Source of the DNA: Methylomonas sp. | GTDB lineage: Bacteria; Pseudomonadota; Gammaproteobacteria; Methylococcales; Methylomonadaceae | Assembly: GCF_023228165.1 (NCBI RefSeq) | Contig: NZ_JALOBS010000023.1 | Location: forward strand, 31,469-95,468 | DNA length: 64,000 nucleotides | Direction: 5' to 3' | In this document: positions 1 through 7,974 of the stretch, piece after piece | How positions within the stretch are numbered: position 1 is the stretch's first letter | How the letters are laid out: each line of letters starts with the position of its first letter | Program-made: the position numbers and the translations under genes | The notes under the pieces: generated by a model | The model's input: only the letters and a program-made list of their open reading frames with translations | Told to the model about the DNA's origin: nothing | Databases searched by the model: none

Positions 1-1785
1 CAGCCACATGTAGGCTATCTGCGCATAGGGGTTATGCGTCCAATTAAATACCTCACCGAAGTCCGCGCGCGTCATCAACTCAATACCTTCATACAGCGCC
101 TTGCCTTGCGCGACCGGCGTGCTACCGCCGCCCACCGTACCCAAAACCGTCAAGGCGTCGAAATCGTTGTGAAAGTAGGTCAAATCGGCTTTGACGCCAC
201 GCGCGGGTCTGGTTCTAATACCGAATTCAGTATTCCAGCTGATTTCCGGTCCGATTTCGGCCGACCCGCCGGTGTCGTTGTAAACGGCGTCCTCGACTCG
301 GGGCGGCGCAAATCCTCGATGAATACCGAAAAACAGCGTGGCTTCGTCGGTAGGCGAATAAGTCATCGCGAACGACGGCAAGATTTCCGTTAAGCTGCTT
401 TGGCCCGCCGTACCGTTTAACAGATTCTTGCGTTCGTAGCCGACGGACTCAACCCGCACACCCGGCGTAAAACTCCAATCCTTCCAGCTAAATTTGTTTT
501 GTACAAAGCCCGAATAGGCTTCGGCGAAACGCTCGTTTTTTTCCAATAATTGGCCGTCGCGGGCGTTGGGCGAACTTCCCCTGATCATCTCCCGGCGCTG
601 ATCCTCGAAGTGGGCGCGAAAACCGGCATCCAACTGGCTTTCGATACCGAACAAATCGTGCTTGGCGTGCAAGGTCGGCGCCACGCCCCAGGTTTCGTAA
701 TTGCGCTTACGGCCGACATCGTAACTACATAAATCCATGTCGACCGGAGTGCCGTTCAACCGATCTTGAACATAAGTGGGATAACTCGCGGAACATTGGT
801 TCTCGGTCGGAAACTCATTCTGTTGCCGCCACCAATTGCGCTCGTATGAAGACCAGTAAAAACTGGTTTCCAGCGTCACATCGTTGTTGAAGCTATGCTC
901 GTAGGTGGCCGAGGTGGACCAGCGGTCGTTGATGAAACTGGCGTTCTTATCCGGATTATAATTTGCCCCCAACTTGCGGTATTCGGCGTCGGTCAAACCG
1001 AATGTCGCACCTTGTTCGTCCTGGTGGTAAAAGTCGCCGCGTAAGGTCAAACGGTTGCGGGCATCGAAGTCGATGATGCTTTTCAAGTTGGCATCGTCAA
1101 CGGTGGCAAAGGTATTATCCCGTCTTTCCATACCTTCCTTGTGGATGTAATCGACCACCCCGCCTACCGCATCCAGTCCGTTGACATTCTTGACCATTCC
1201 CCCGTAGCGGGCGTGGCCGTTACGGTAATCCCGGTTGCCGCCCATGAAGCTGACGAAGCCGCCGGACTCGACCGGCACTTTCGGCGTCAGATAATTGATC
1301 GCACCGTTGATGGTCTGCGGGCCGAATTGAGTCAAATCGGCGCCTTTGTAAATCTCGATGGCGTCGTAACGCTCGATGGGCGGATGATAATAGATGTCGT
1401 TATCGCCGTAGGGGGCAAAGTTGAACGGAATGCCGTCTTCCAGAAACAGCACCTTGGTGGAACGAAAGGGGTTCTGGCCGCGGAAAGCGATATTCGGCCG
1501 CAGACCGAAGCCTTCCTCGTCGCGCACGTAGACGCCCGGCACCTTGCGTAAGGCTTCGTTAATCGTAAACACTTGGTCGCGCTCCAGAGTGTTCTTGTCG
1601 ATGATCGACGTGGAACCAGAAAAAGTTGCTGCTCTCTCAACGCTTTCCTCGACGTCTACACTGGGCAGCACATCGGAATTGGTATTGTTGGCGGCCTGCA
1701 CGACTTGGGATTGTTCCTTGGCGACAGCCCCCTGCGCAATCACGCTTATTAACAACGCCGGCAGTAATCCGTCTTTATAGCTCAT
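1..1785 (-). CDS. TonB-dependent receptor, FecA-like (C-terminus beyond window edge)
   Basis: Outer-membrane receptor for TonB-powered uptake of a siderophore-like or metal-chelate ligand. I read an open frame from ATG at 1785 (preceded by GAGGGGAC) to the window edge, about 595 codons. It starts with a signal peptide (about residues 1-22, ending QGAVA), followed by a plug domain with NEALRKVPGVYVRDEE, FRGQNPFRS and GADLTQFGPQTINGAINY, and then alternating beta-barrel strands. The plug resembles the FecA/iron-citrate branch, but the ligand cannot be read from the sequence. The distal barrel strands and terminal aromatic residue are missing only because the window starts here. A histidine kinase/response regulator pair lies directly upstream on the same strand and may control it. 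Confidence 0.9.
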   Translation of the reverse strand, partial: MSYKDGLLPALLISVIAQGAVAKEQSQVVQAANNTNSDVLPSVDVEESVERAATFSGSTSIIDKNTLERDQVFTINEALRKVPGVYVRDEEGFGLRPNIAFRGQNPFRSTKVLFLEDGIPFNFAPYGDNDIYYHPPIERYDAIEIYKGADLTQFGPQTINGAINYLTPKVPVESGGFVSFMGGNRDYRNGHARYGGMVKNVNGLDAVGGVVDYIHKEGMERRDNTFATVDDANLKSIIDFDARNRLTLRGDFYHQDEQGATFGLTDAEYRKLGANYNPDKNASFINDRWSTSATYEHSFNNDVTLETSFYWSSYERNWWRQQNEFPTENQCSASYPTYVQDRLNGTPVDMDLCSYDVGRKRNYETWGVAPTLHAKHDLFGIESQLDAGFRAHFEDQRREMIRGSSPNARDGQLLEKNERFAEAYSGFVQNKFSWKDWSFTPGVRVESVGYERKNLLNGTAGQSSLTEILPSFAMTYSPTDEATLFFGIHRGFAPPRVEDAVYNDTGGSAEIGPEISWNTEFGIRTRPARGVKADLTYFHNDFDALTVLGTVGGGSTPVAQGKALYEGIELMTRADFGEVFNWTHNPYAQIAYMWL

Positions 1786-1850
1786 AGTCCCCTCTCACTC
1801 TTCTAAATTTGAAAATGCTTGTCGGTTGAGAACCCGGAAATTGCTAGTGT

Positions 1851-1871
1851 CTTAGCGGAATTTCCGTTAAG
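1851..1871. promoter_or_regulatory. 21-bp near-perfect palindrome upstream of the TonB receptor
   Basis: Two 10-base arms (CTTAGCGGAA and TTCCGTTAAG) flank one central T, with a single mismatch. The site lies about 66 bases upstream of the receptor start and downstream of the histidine kinase stop. No U-rich tract follows on either strand, so an operator is likelier than a terminator. The binding protein is unknown. Confidence 0.5.
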
Positions 1872-1967
1872 AAAAACGCTACTTTTTGTCGGGTACTTAA
1901 GCTAATTTAGCGAATGAAGGTGAATCGAAACTGAAAAACGGGGCGTGATAAGGGAGTGGCGAGAGGA

Positions 1968-3293
1968 TTACCGGTGCAATGCCAATTTCAGCGTAACCGA
2001 AAAACCGCCCAACGACTCGCTACGCCCGATTTGCAAACTGCCTTGGTAGGAGTCGACAATATCTAAAACAATTGCCAGACCAAGACCGTGCCCCTGAATC
2101 GACTCGTCCAAACGCAAGCCGCGTTGAGTAAGGGTTTTCGCATCCGCCTCGGCACATCCGGGGCCATCGTCGGCCACACGGATAGTCAAGGAATCTGAAA
2201 AGGTTATATCGACATCAATACGATGGTTTGCCCACTTACAGGCGTTATCCAGCAAGTTGCCCAGCATTTCCATCATGTCCTCCCGATCGAAATGAACCCA
2301 CCCATTGGGTGCGGTAAATTGAATGTCCAAGGCTTTTTCGGCGTAAATGGCCCGCAAGGTCCTTTTTAGGGCGATGAATTCCTGGCGCGGATTGAATGCA
2401 GTAGTCGCCTGCCGATCACCGGCAATGCGCGCCCGTTTGAGCTCCCTTTCAATACAACGATGGATGCTTTCGGTTTGAGCCTGTAGGAGCTGGCGCAAAT
2501 CGGGGCGGTCGTTAAACAACGGCTCTTCGGCTATCCTGAATAAGATTGCCATCGGCGGTTTCAAGGCGTGCGCCAGATTGCCGATTGCCGTGCGGGATTG
2601 CTGCAAGCGGCGCACGACCAGCTGCAATAAATGATTGATCTCTTTCACCATCGGCTTGATTTCAGTCGGCACCTCCATCTCAATCCTCTGCCGGCGGCCG
2701 CCGGATACTTGCTCAATTTCTTTCCCCACCGAAACCACGGACCGTAAAGACCGCTTGACATCCCAACCGAGTAAGCCGATCGCACAGATCAAAATCAGTA
2801 GCGTCAAACCGAAATAGCCGATGCGTATAGAGGTAATATCGTGGTCGACGGCGGATAAATCTTCGGCTAGATTAATGTTGATTCTGTGACCGAATTTCAC
2901 CAGCCCCAAACCGAATACCAATAAGGGTCGTTGACCGGGGCCGCTTGTATGGTAGATTTTGATTTGTTCCGGACCCATGGGTTGCACTTGCAGGGGAAAA
3001 TTGGCCAGTGAAGGCGAAGGGTAAGCCCGAGCGTCCACTTTGACGAGATAGTAGTGACCGGAGAGTGGGCGATTGTAGACCGTGCTGATGTGGTCGCCGT
3101 TGAAACCGACTTGATCGTCGTCGCTGCCGGCCAACGTATCCATTAACGAATAGCCGTCGTCAGCCAAGCGGTTGGCCATTTGCTTCTCGGCAACGGCGCG
3201 TATCACCCAGTCGGCGGCTATCCAGTGGAGTACGAAGATGACACACAACACCGAGGTCAATCCACGGCCCAAACGCTTGCGTAAAGACATCAT
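1968..3293 (-). CDS. Sensor histidine kinase of an OmpR-type two-component system (PhoQ/QseC-like)
   Basis: Inner-membrane sensor kinase of 441 residues. An N-terminal membrane helix (about 12-34) is followed by a periplasmic sensing domain of about 120 residues, a second helix (about 155-178), a HAMP linker, a dimerisation domain with the phosphorylated His in NLAHALKPPMAIL, and a catalytic domain with an N box (LLDNACKWAN), G1 box (DDGPGC) and G2 box (GHGLGLAI). Its ATG overlaps the response regulator stop by four bases, so the two genes are translationally coupled. The H box with Lys-Pro-Pro after the His resembles PhoQ-type kinases. The stimulus is not identifiable; the TonB receptor next door suggests metal or envelope sensing. 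Confidence 0.9.
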   Translation of the reverse strand: MMSLRKRLGRGLTSVLCVIFVLHWIAADWVIRAVAEKQMANRLADDGYSLMDTLAGSDDDQVGFNGDHISTVYNRPLSGHYYLVKVDARAYPSPSLANFPLQVQPMGPEQIKIYHTSGPGQRPLLVFGLGLVKFGHRININLAEDLSAVDHDITSIRIGYFGLTLLILICAIGLLGWDVKRSLRSVVSVGKEIEQVSGGRRQRIEMEVPTEIKPMVKEINHLLQLVVRRLQQSRTAIGNLAHALKPPMAILFRIAEEPLFNDRPDLRQLLQAQTESIHRCIERELKRARIAGDRQATTAFNPRQEFIALKRTLRAIYAEKALDIQFTAPNGWVHFDREDMMEMLGNLLDNACKWANHRIDVDITFSDSLTIRVADDGPGCAEADAKTLTQRGLRLDESIQGHGLGLAIVLDIVDSYQGSLQIGRSESLGGFSVTLKLALHR

Positions 3294-3955
3294 GATTTTG
3301 ACCCGAACACATAGCCTTGACCGCGGCGGGTTTGAATCAATTCGTTGCCGACGATCCTGCGCAAACGTTTGACGTAAACTTCAATAACATTGCTATCCGG
3401 TTCGGCGGACTCGTAATAGATATGCTCGCTGAGTTGTACTTTGTTAAGGACTTTTCCGGCATTCAACATGAAGTAGCGCAGCAGTCTGAATTCAATGGCC
3501 GTCAACGGGTAAGCAGGGCCGCCGTCGACCGACGCCGATTGTTCATCTTCATCGAGCTCGATACCCAATACCTTTAGCGCAACCAGATTGTGGCGGTGGA
3601 CGCGTTTCAGTATGGCTTGCAATCGGACCAGTAGCTCTTGGGTGTGAAAGGGCTTGCCGAGATAGTCATCCGCGCCGGCTTTAAAACCGTCCACTTTTTC
3701 ATACCAGGTATCCCGGGCTGTCAGCACAATCACCGGCATGCTGTTGTTGGAGGCCCGCCAGCGCCGCAGCACCTCGATACCGGATAGTGCGGGTAATCCC
3801 AAGTCAATAATGGCGGCATCGTAATGTTCTGTCGCCCCCAAAAATTCACCGGACTCGCCATCCATGGCGGCATCGACAATGTAGCCAGCCGCCTCCAAAT
3901 CCATTTTCAACGATCCGGATAAGGCCAAGTCGTCTTCAACCAGCAGTAGTCGCAT
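3290..3955 (-). CDS. OmpR/PhoP-family DNA-binding response regulator
   Basis: Cytoplasmic transcription factor of 221 residues. The receiver domain (about 1-115) has the acidic pocket in LLLVEDD, the phospho-acceptor Asp in AAIIDLGLP (about residue 51), the conserved Thr in VLTARD and the Lys in DDYLGKPF. The C-terminal winged helix (about 125-220) ends with the typical VYVKRLRRI...TRRGQGYVF. It is the first gene of the pair and overlaps the kinase by four bases. The targets may include the TonB receptor downstream, but this is inferred from position only. Confidence 0.93.
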   Translation of the reverse strand: MRLLLVEDDLALSGSLKMDLEAAGYIVDAAMDGESGEFLGATEHYDAAIIDLGLPALSGIEVLRRWRASNNSMPVIVLTARDTWYEKVDGFKAGADDYLGKPFHTQELLVRLQAILKRVHRHNLVALKVLGIELDEDEQSASVDGGPAYPLTAIEFRLLRYFMLNAGKVLNKVQLSEHIYYESAEPDSNVIEVYVKRLRRIVGNELIQTRRGQGYVFGSKS

Positions 3956-4033
3956 GCTTTGGTCTTAATTCACTACATTATTTTTTATACAGATAAGCGC
4001 AGTCGGATGAATGCCATACTCGATGCAGATACG

Positions 4034-4468
4034 TTACATAGCGTGCATTTTGTAATCGACTCGCGGATAGCCCTTCTTGTCCTTAGGATCGGTTGCGCTA
4101 CGATCCTGTTCTTCACGCTGCCCGATTTGGCTGGCAATCATCTGTTCCCAGTTATCATAGCTGGCAAGCTCCGGTACGCCGGCAGCTTTGTCTTTGGCAA
4201 AGCCGGCTTTTCCCAAGGCAATGATATCCGCCGAGGTTTTTTGATCAATGGCGCTAAGGAACGTCTTGTCGTCTTTGATCTGCTTGCGTAGCGCCCAATA
4301 AGCCACTTCAAATTCGACTTGCTGATTTGCCGGCAGATATTTTTTGATTATAGCCACCGATTGATGGGCGGTTTTCATGCTGTGACCATTGATTTGGTTC
4401 GCGTTGCCGCAGGCATTGAGCAATAGACACAGCGAAAACACCAAAAAATCGCGGGAAGCTTTCATCAT
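4034..4468 (-). CDS. Small lipoprotein of unknown function
   Basis: A 144-residue protein starting with a lipoprotein signal (hydrophobic stretch, lipobox LLNAC with Cys about residue 20). The mature part is a charged helical domain containing SVAIIKKYLPANQQVEFEVA, reminiscent of small gammaproteobacterial lipoproteins of the DUF6694 kind, though I am not sure of the family. The start ATG follows AGCAGGGTTA. It is the last of six minus-strand genes beginning near 7046 and is separated from the cytochrome-like lipoprotein by about 40 bases. No catalytic motif is visible. Confidence 0.75.
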   Translation of the reverse strand: MMKASRDFLVFSLCLLLNACGNANQINGHSMKTAHQSVAIIKKYLPANQQVEFEVAYWALRKQIKDDKTFLSAIDQKTSADIIALGKAGFAKDKAAGVPELASYDNWEQMIASQIGQREEQDRSATDPKDKKGYPRVDYKMHAM

Positions 4469-4507
4469 TAACCCTGCTTATTAAATCTCGTTTTACCAAA
4501 AACTTGG

Positions 4508-4996
4508 CTATTGGTTTGATAGTCCGAATGCTTGATTGGCAAACGGGTTAAACGCTGGCCGCGTCACGCGGTTAAAGCCAAAATCGGTGACCTGATGGCA
4601 AGCGTTGCACGCCACGGTCAAGTCATCATAATGCCGGACGAAGGCCTGCAAGTTTTTGTCTTTGATCGCTCGTTCGATGCCCGCCAAGGGTTGGTCCATG
4701 TGTTGAGCGATTAACTCCGGAATGGTCTGCTTGATTTGCTTATGCGTGCGATGATAGTTAGCCGCATCCTCAAAGCCTTCATGCAATTCGTCCACTTCGT
4801 AAGCCGCCAACTCCCAATTCAGTGCTTGTCCGGCAAACCATAATTTGGCATGGCGGGCCGCGCTCTGCGCCATGATTTCGCCCAAGCCGGGGGTAAAGTG
4901 AGTATGAGCTTGTTCGGCTGACTGATGACCGGCGCAAGCCGTCAACAGGCTAGCTGCAGCAAGCACCAAACCGAACTTAATAACCTTTAATTTCAT
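4508..4996 (-). CDS. Lipoprotein with single C-terminal CxxCH haem site (class II cytochrome c-like)
   Basis: A 162-residue predicted periplasmic lipoprotein. The lipobox LLTAC follows a short hydrophobic signal. The mature part is rich in helix-forming residues and carries one haem-attachment motif, CNACH, about residues 130-134 near the C-terminus. That position, after about 100 residues of helices, matches class II c-type cytochromes of the cytochrome c' fold. I chose the second Met (4996) because GGA sits at proper spacing before it and because it gives a normal lipoprotein signal; the upstream Met at 5008 has no ribosome site. It sits in the six-gene membrane cluster and may carry electrons or bind a gas for it. 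Confidence 0.8.
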   Translation of the reverse strand: MKLKVIKFGLVLAAASLLTACAGHQSAEQAHTHFTPGLGEIMAQSAARHAKLWFAGQALNWELAAYEVDELHEGFEDAANYHRTHKQIKQTIPELIAQHMDQPLAGIERAIKDKNLQAFVRHYDDLTVACNACHQVTDFGFNRVTRPAFNPFANQAFGLSNQ

Positions 4997-5026
4997 GCTA
5001 AATTCCATTGATGGCTAAGATTTGCG

Positions 5027-5647
5027 TTAGTGCGCGGATTTAACGTTTTGCGGCTTGAGTAACCGTGGTACGAAATAAGCGGCCGCGACAACAAGGAGAC
5101 CAATCACGCTAATCAGTATCAGCAGGCCATTCTGTCCTCCGGATTGCTCGGCAACCATCGCCACGGTTATCGGTATATTCAAGGCGCTGACAGCAAGCGG
5201 CGTATGCAGGTCTTTATCGTCAACGGTCAGCACTGCCTGATACTTGCCGGCGGTTTTGAAGTCGACAGTGATCGACAGTACGCCCTGTTTAACTATGGCC
5301 ATCGGCAATTCGGCGATGGTTTTCCCGTCTTCAAGCAGAATTTTTAATGCCACCGGTTTCTTGCGTACATCCAGATCGAGTAAATCGATAGCAATCTGGG
5401 TTTTACCGGTTTTTGGCAGATCGATGCATTCGGCTTCCGGCAAGCTTCGGCTGTCTTTGGCTTGATCAGGGCTAATTTGATAAGCGGAGAAATTAGCCAC
5501 ATAGTAGTCATTGCTTTGCATGCAACCATACATATCGTAATTGCCGCCAACGCCTTTGCGATTGCCGCCCAAGGGTACGGAGGCACTTGCCTGACCAATC
5601 GCGACAAATAACAGTGTGAAAATCAGGTAGGAACGAACTGAATTCAT
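5027..5647 (-). CDS. Secreted membrane-anchored protein of unknown function, beta-sandwich-like
   Basis: A 206-residue protein with an N-terminal signal peptide (ends about QASA), an extracytoplasmic part and a C-terminal membrane helix (about 168-195) followed by a short basic tail. The central region (LDVRKKPVALKILLEDGKTI ... GVLSITVDFKTAGKYQAVL) has alternating strands like a YtkA- or FixH-type beta-sandwich, but I cannot name a family. The start ATG at 5647 has GAGGTGAAG upstream and overlaps the stop of the CopC-like gene by four bases. A much longer in-frame extension upstream exists, but it overlaps the CopC gene and is rejected. Confidence 0.75.
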   Translation of the reverse strand: MNSVRSYLIFTLLFVAIGQASASVPLGGNRKGVGGNYDMYGCMQSNDYYVANFSAYQISPDQAKDSRSLPEAECIDLPKTGKTQIAIDLLDLDVRKKPVALKILLEDGKTIAELPMAIVKQGVLSITVDFKTAGKYQAVLTVDDKDLHTPLAVSALNIPITVAMVAEQSGGQNGLLILISVIGLLVVAAAYFVPRLLKPQNVKSAH

Positions 5648-6039
5648 GGCTTCACCTCTGCGCTGGCTGCATTGTCGGTGATGGAAAATTTCGATACGCC
5701 GCTTACGATCAGGCCATCTTCTGTCACGACCCGATAACGCATGGCATAAGGTCCAGGCGATAACGGCTTGGTGGTAGCCGTCAGGCGGTGGCGTTCGCCC
5801 AGCACTAGCCGAGTGTCGCCGTTGTCGACCCGGTTTCCCTTGCCATCCACCACCACGACTGACGGATAACGCTCGCTGACATTGCCGCTGAACCATAGCT
5901 TGACTGTGCCGTCAAAATTAGCGACTTCGGCATTATTTTTGGGGTCGGATTTCAGGAGTACACCTTCCGCGAGACCGATCGGGCTGGCGATTACCAGCAA
6001 TACGGCTGACAACGCTTTAGCAGCAATTTTTTTCATCAT
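5644..6039 (-). CDS. CopC-domain periplasmic protein lacking canonical copper ligands
   Basis: A 131-residue protein with a signal peptide cleaved about after GLA (residue 24), then a CopC/YobA-like immunoglobulin-fold domain: a start of the VLLKSDPKNNAEV type, central VVVVDGKGNRV and the closing strand YAMRYRVVTEDGLIVSGVSKFSI. Typical CopC proteins begin with a His and have DGHxVSG, both of which bind Cu(II). Here the mature start is Glu-Gly and the second motif is DGLIVSG, so both His ligands are absent. A role in copper binding is therefore doubtful; it may be a structural or interaction module. The start at 6039 lies five bases after the preceding gene. Confidence 0.8.
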   Translation of the reverse strand: MMKKIAAKALSAVLLVIASPIGLAEGVLLKSDPKNNAEVANFDGTVKLWFSGNVSERYPSVVVVDGKGNRVDNGDTRLVLGERHRLTATTKPLSPGPYAMRYRVVTEDGLIVSGVSKFSITDNAASAEVKP

Positions 6040-6044
6040 GACAA

Positions 6045-6452
6045 TTAATGTATCCCAAATAAACCGGCGACAAACAATACGATAGGGTCGGACAATGGAT
6101 GAAAAAATCCCAGGGTAATCACAACCAGGCTGATGACAAAAAACCGGGTCCAGACCTGCAAAGACAAATCCTGTTTTCGCCACAGCTGATGAAAAATCAG
6201 CCAGCTACCCAGCCAAACCATCAAGGCTAAGGTTTCCTTGCCGGAGTAGGAGCCGATGCTACCGTCAGGACCGCTTCCGGTCGATCCGGGGATCCAGTGG
6301 CCATAAGCATGCACCATGTTGTCCAGTTCCCTGGTCAATCTGGAAATATGATGGCTGACCATTAGAGTCAAAAACGCCAATAACAAGGACAAGCTGGCGG
6401 CGACTACCGGGCCGGAATGCAGTACTTGCTGATTGTCTGCTGGGTTTTGCAT
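6045..6452 (-). CDS. Small multi-pass membrane protein of unknown function
   Basis: A 135-residue inner-membrane protein with about three or four hydrophobic segments (about 14-34, 72-90, 102-120 and a short last one 122-135). Between the first two is a hydrophilic loop with several Gly and His residues (HAYGHWIPG). His residues at membrane borders (SHHISR, IFHQLW, GFFHP) could bind a metal or haem, but no known family signature is evident. It sits between a five-helix membrane protein and the CopC-like gene, five bases from the latter, so it is likely part of one membrane complex. Confidence 0.75.
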   Translation of the reverse strand: MQNPADNQQVLHSGPVVAASLSLLLAFLTLMVSHHISRLTRELDNMVHAYGHWIPGSTGSGPDGSIGSYSGKETLALMVWLGSWLIFHQLWRKQDLSLQVWTRFFVISLVVITLGFFHPLSDPIVLFVAGLFGIH

Positions 6453-6467
6453 GCTAATTCCCCCTTA

Positions 6468-7046
6468 TTAAACGAAACGTAATTTGGCTAACACCAGACC
6501 CGCCGCGAAGCCCAGCAGTAAAAAGCTCCACGACACCAGAATAGTAATACCGACAAAACGGGTAATATCGCGGCGATATTGAATCGGCATACCGTAGTAA
6601 TACAACGTGAATGTGGCGGCCAGCATTAAAGGGAAGGGGAACAAGGAGACAAATTCCTTGAATTCCATCAGTACGTTATGAAAGTTAGGTACATGAGCCA
6701 GAATCCAGTCGCGCGGCCCGTCCTGGCCGCGATAGCGCATGTAAATCCAGTTACCGCTAATTGCGCCGGCCAAATTCAACACGGTAGCGAACAACACCCA
6801 GCGACGTAAGGATTCCAGTCTGACATGCATGCCTTTGATTAGGGGAATGGCGCGATGGGTCAGGTAAGTGCCGATGACGATAGCCAGTATCGCGCTGACC
6901 CCATGGATACCGGCTTTCAAGCCGTAGTCGGTGGGATAAAAGAAATTGGCGGCAGGCAGCAGCAGTAACAATGTGAAGGCTATTGCCACTTGGCTGCGGA
7001 CGACGATTTTAGTGAAATGATCGTGTATGTATTCGCCAGCTTGCAT
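6468..7046 (-). CDS. Five-helix membrane protein of unknown function, first gene of the six-gene cluster
   Basis: A 192-residue inner-membrane protein with five predicted helices (about 18-36, 45-65, 78-98, 125-146 and 160-185). His residues occur at helix ends (IHDHF, GIHGVSA, LTHRAI, HVPNFHNV), a pattern seen in haem- or metal-binding membrane proteins, but I do not recognise the family. I chose the Met at 7046 because GAGGTC precedes it; the earlier in-frame start at 7088 would run into the divergent promoter region. It faces nikR across a 130-base intergenic region, so it could be under metal control. Confidence 0.78.
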   Translation of the reverse strand: MQAGEYIHDHFTKIVVRSQVAIAFTLLLLLPAANFFYPTDYGLKAGIHGVSAILAIVIGTYLTHRAIPLIKGMHVRLESLRRWVLFATVLNLAGAISGNWIYMRYRGQDGPRDWILAHVPNFHNVLMEFKEFVSLFPFPLMLAATFTLYYYGMPIQYRRDITRFVGITILVSWSFLLLGFAAGLVLAKLRFV

Positions 7047-7082
7047 GAAGACCTCAAAATATCGGTGTTGAATCAAAATTCC

Positions 7083-7138
7083 AAGCACATTTAATCGATT
7101 GTCACGATCAGAGTGCTTTTAAAGCCATGGGTTATAAT
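7083..7138 (+). promoter_or_regulatory. Divergent promoter region with nested dyad between nikR and the membrane cluster
   Basis: AAGCAC (7083) and GTGCTT (7113) form a 6-bp dyad with a 24-base spacer, and a smaller ATCG/CGAT dyad is nested around nearly the same centre. A good -10 box, TATAAT, sits at 7133-7138, about 40 bases before the nikR start; no good -35 is seen. This is a plausible operator controlling both directions. Its binding protein is inferred, possibly NikR itself. Confidence 0.45.
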
Positions 7139-7178
7139 CTCCATACCCTTAATAATAAGAAAACAAAGGAGTAGCACC

Positions 7179-7628
7179 TTGGAGCGTTTCACTATCTCTC
7201 TCAGCGACGAACTGGCCGCCGATTTCGATCAATGGATCGATGCCCGCGGCTATAAAAACCGTTCCGAAGCCGTTCGTGATTTACTCCGAAAAGAAATCGA
7301 AACCAAACGTCTGGATCAAGACCAGACCATCCATAGCGTCGCCACGCTTTCATATGTATATAACCATCATGAGCGCAATTTGGCGGAGCGTTTGACCGCA
7401 CATCAGCACGAGGCGCATGACTTGGTGGTTTCAACCATGCATGTACATCTCGATCACGATGACTGCCTGGAAACCCTGTTTCTACGCGGCTTTACCCAGC
7501 AAATCCGTAATTTTGCCGAAAAGATTACCGCTGAAACCGGTGTGAGACATAGCGCGCTTAATCTGATTCCGGTAAAAGTCGCGGCTCTTCACTATGCCCA
7601 CCACGCGCATTTTCATCCCCATAGTTAA
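7179..7628 (+). CDS. nikR: NikR, nickel-responsive ribbon-helix-helix regulator
   Basis: Metal-dependent transcriptional regulator of 149 residues. An N-terminal ribbon-helix-helix (ERFTISLSDELAADF ... NRSEAVRDLLRKEI) binds DNA, and a C-terminal ACT-like domain binds nickel. The nickel ligands known from E. coli NikR are all present: the His-rich HQHEAHDL, HVHLDHDD and the Cys in DDCLE. I place the start at TTG 7179, preceded by AAAGGAG, because the protein then begins exactly where NikR homologues do; an upstream ATG at 7113 would add a nonhomologous tail. The last ten residues are unusually His-rich (HYAHHAHFHPHS). No nickel transporter gene is in view; the divergent neighbour is the unknown membrane cluster. 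Confidence 0.93.
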   Translation: MERFTISLSDELAADFDQWIDARGYKNRSEAVRDLLRKEIETKRLDQDQTIHSVATLSYVYNHHERNLAERLTAHQHEAHDLVVSTMHVHLDHDDCLETLFLRGFTQQIRNFAEKITAETGVRHSALNLIPVKVAALHYAHHAHFHPHS

Positions 7629-7687
7629 CCTAAAATGCCGTCTTTACTTGCTTTTATAATGCTGCCGGGCAGGCTAGGGTCTCAATA

Positions 7688-7714
7688 GTATGAATATTTT
7701 TTGTATTTTCATAC
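7688..7714. promoter_or_regulatory. NikR-box-like dyad GTATGA-N15-TCATAC in the 346-base nikR downstream gap
   Basis: GTATGA at 7688 and TCATAC at 7709 match the two half-sites of the E. coli NikR operator, but are separated by 15 rather than 16 bases. The gap from 7629 to 7974 holds no convincing gene; the two flanking genes converge here. A weak hairpin (TAGGC/GCCTA) lies near 7910-7924. The dyad may be a real NikR site serving an unseen RNA, or a remnant. Confidence 0.4.
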
Positions 7715-7974
7715 AAAATGGGCCGTAATGTCCAGTTCTTTTGACGATGAACAGGATCGGCGCAATTTCGATGGGCCTAATAATATGTAGCGGGCAATCA
7801 GCAAAAATGCGCGCCTTAACATTAGCTGGATCGCTACCAATATGCTGCTATTAGATGCAGGGGTTATGAATTAACTATAAAATGTAAGAAAAAAATATTG
7901 ATTCGTCTTAGGCGGCAGCCTATGAGGTTTGTTTCAATCACAAACTTACGACTTTCCGGTAGAACACTATCCAC

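Noticed and set aside
3959..4291. Plus-strand frame of 110 codons opposite the lipoprotein
   Set aside because: The minus-strand frame has a ribosome site, signal and lipobox; the plus frame has none.
7905..7930. Possible terminator TAGGC/GCCTA after the caspase-like gene
   Set aside because: The stem is only five bases and the T run lies about 16 bases away.
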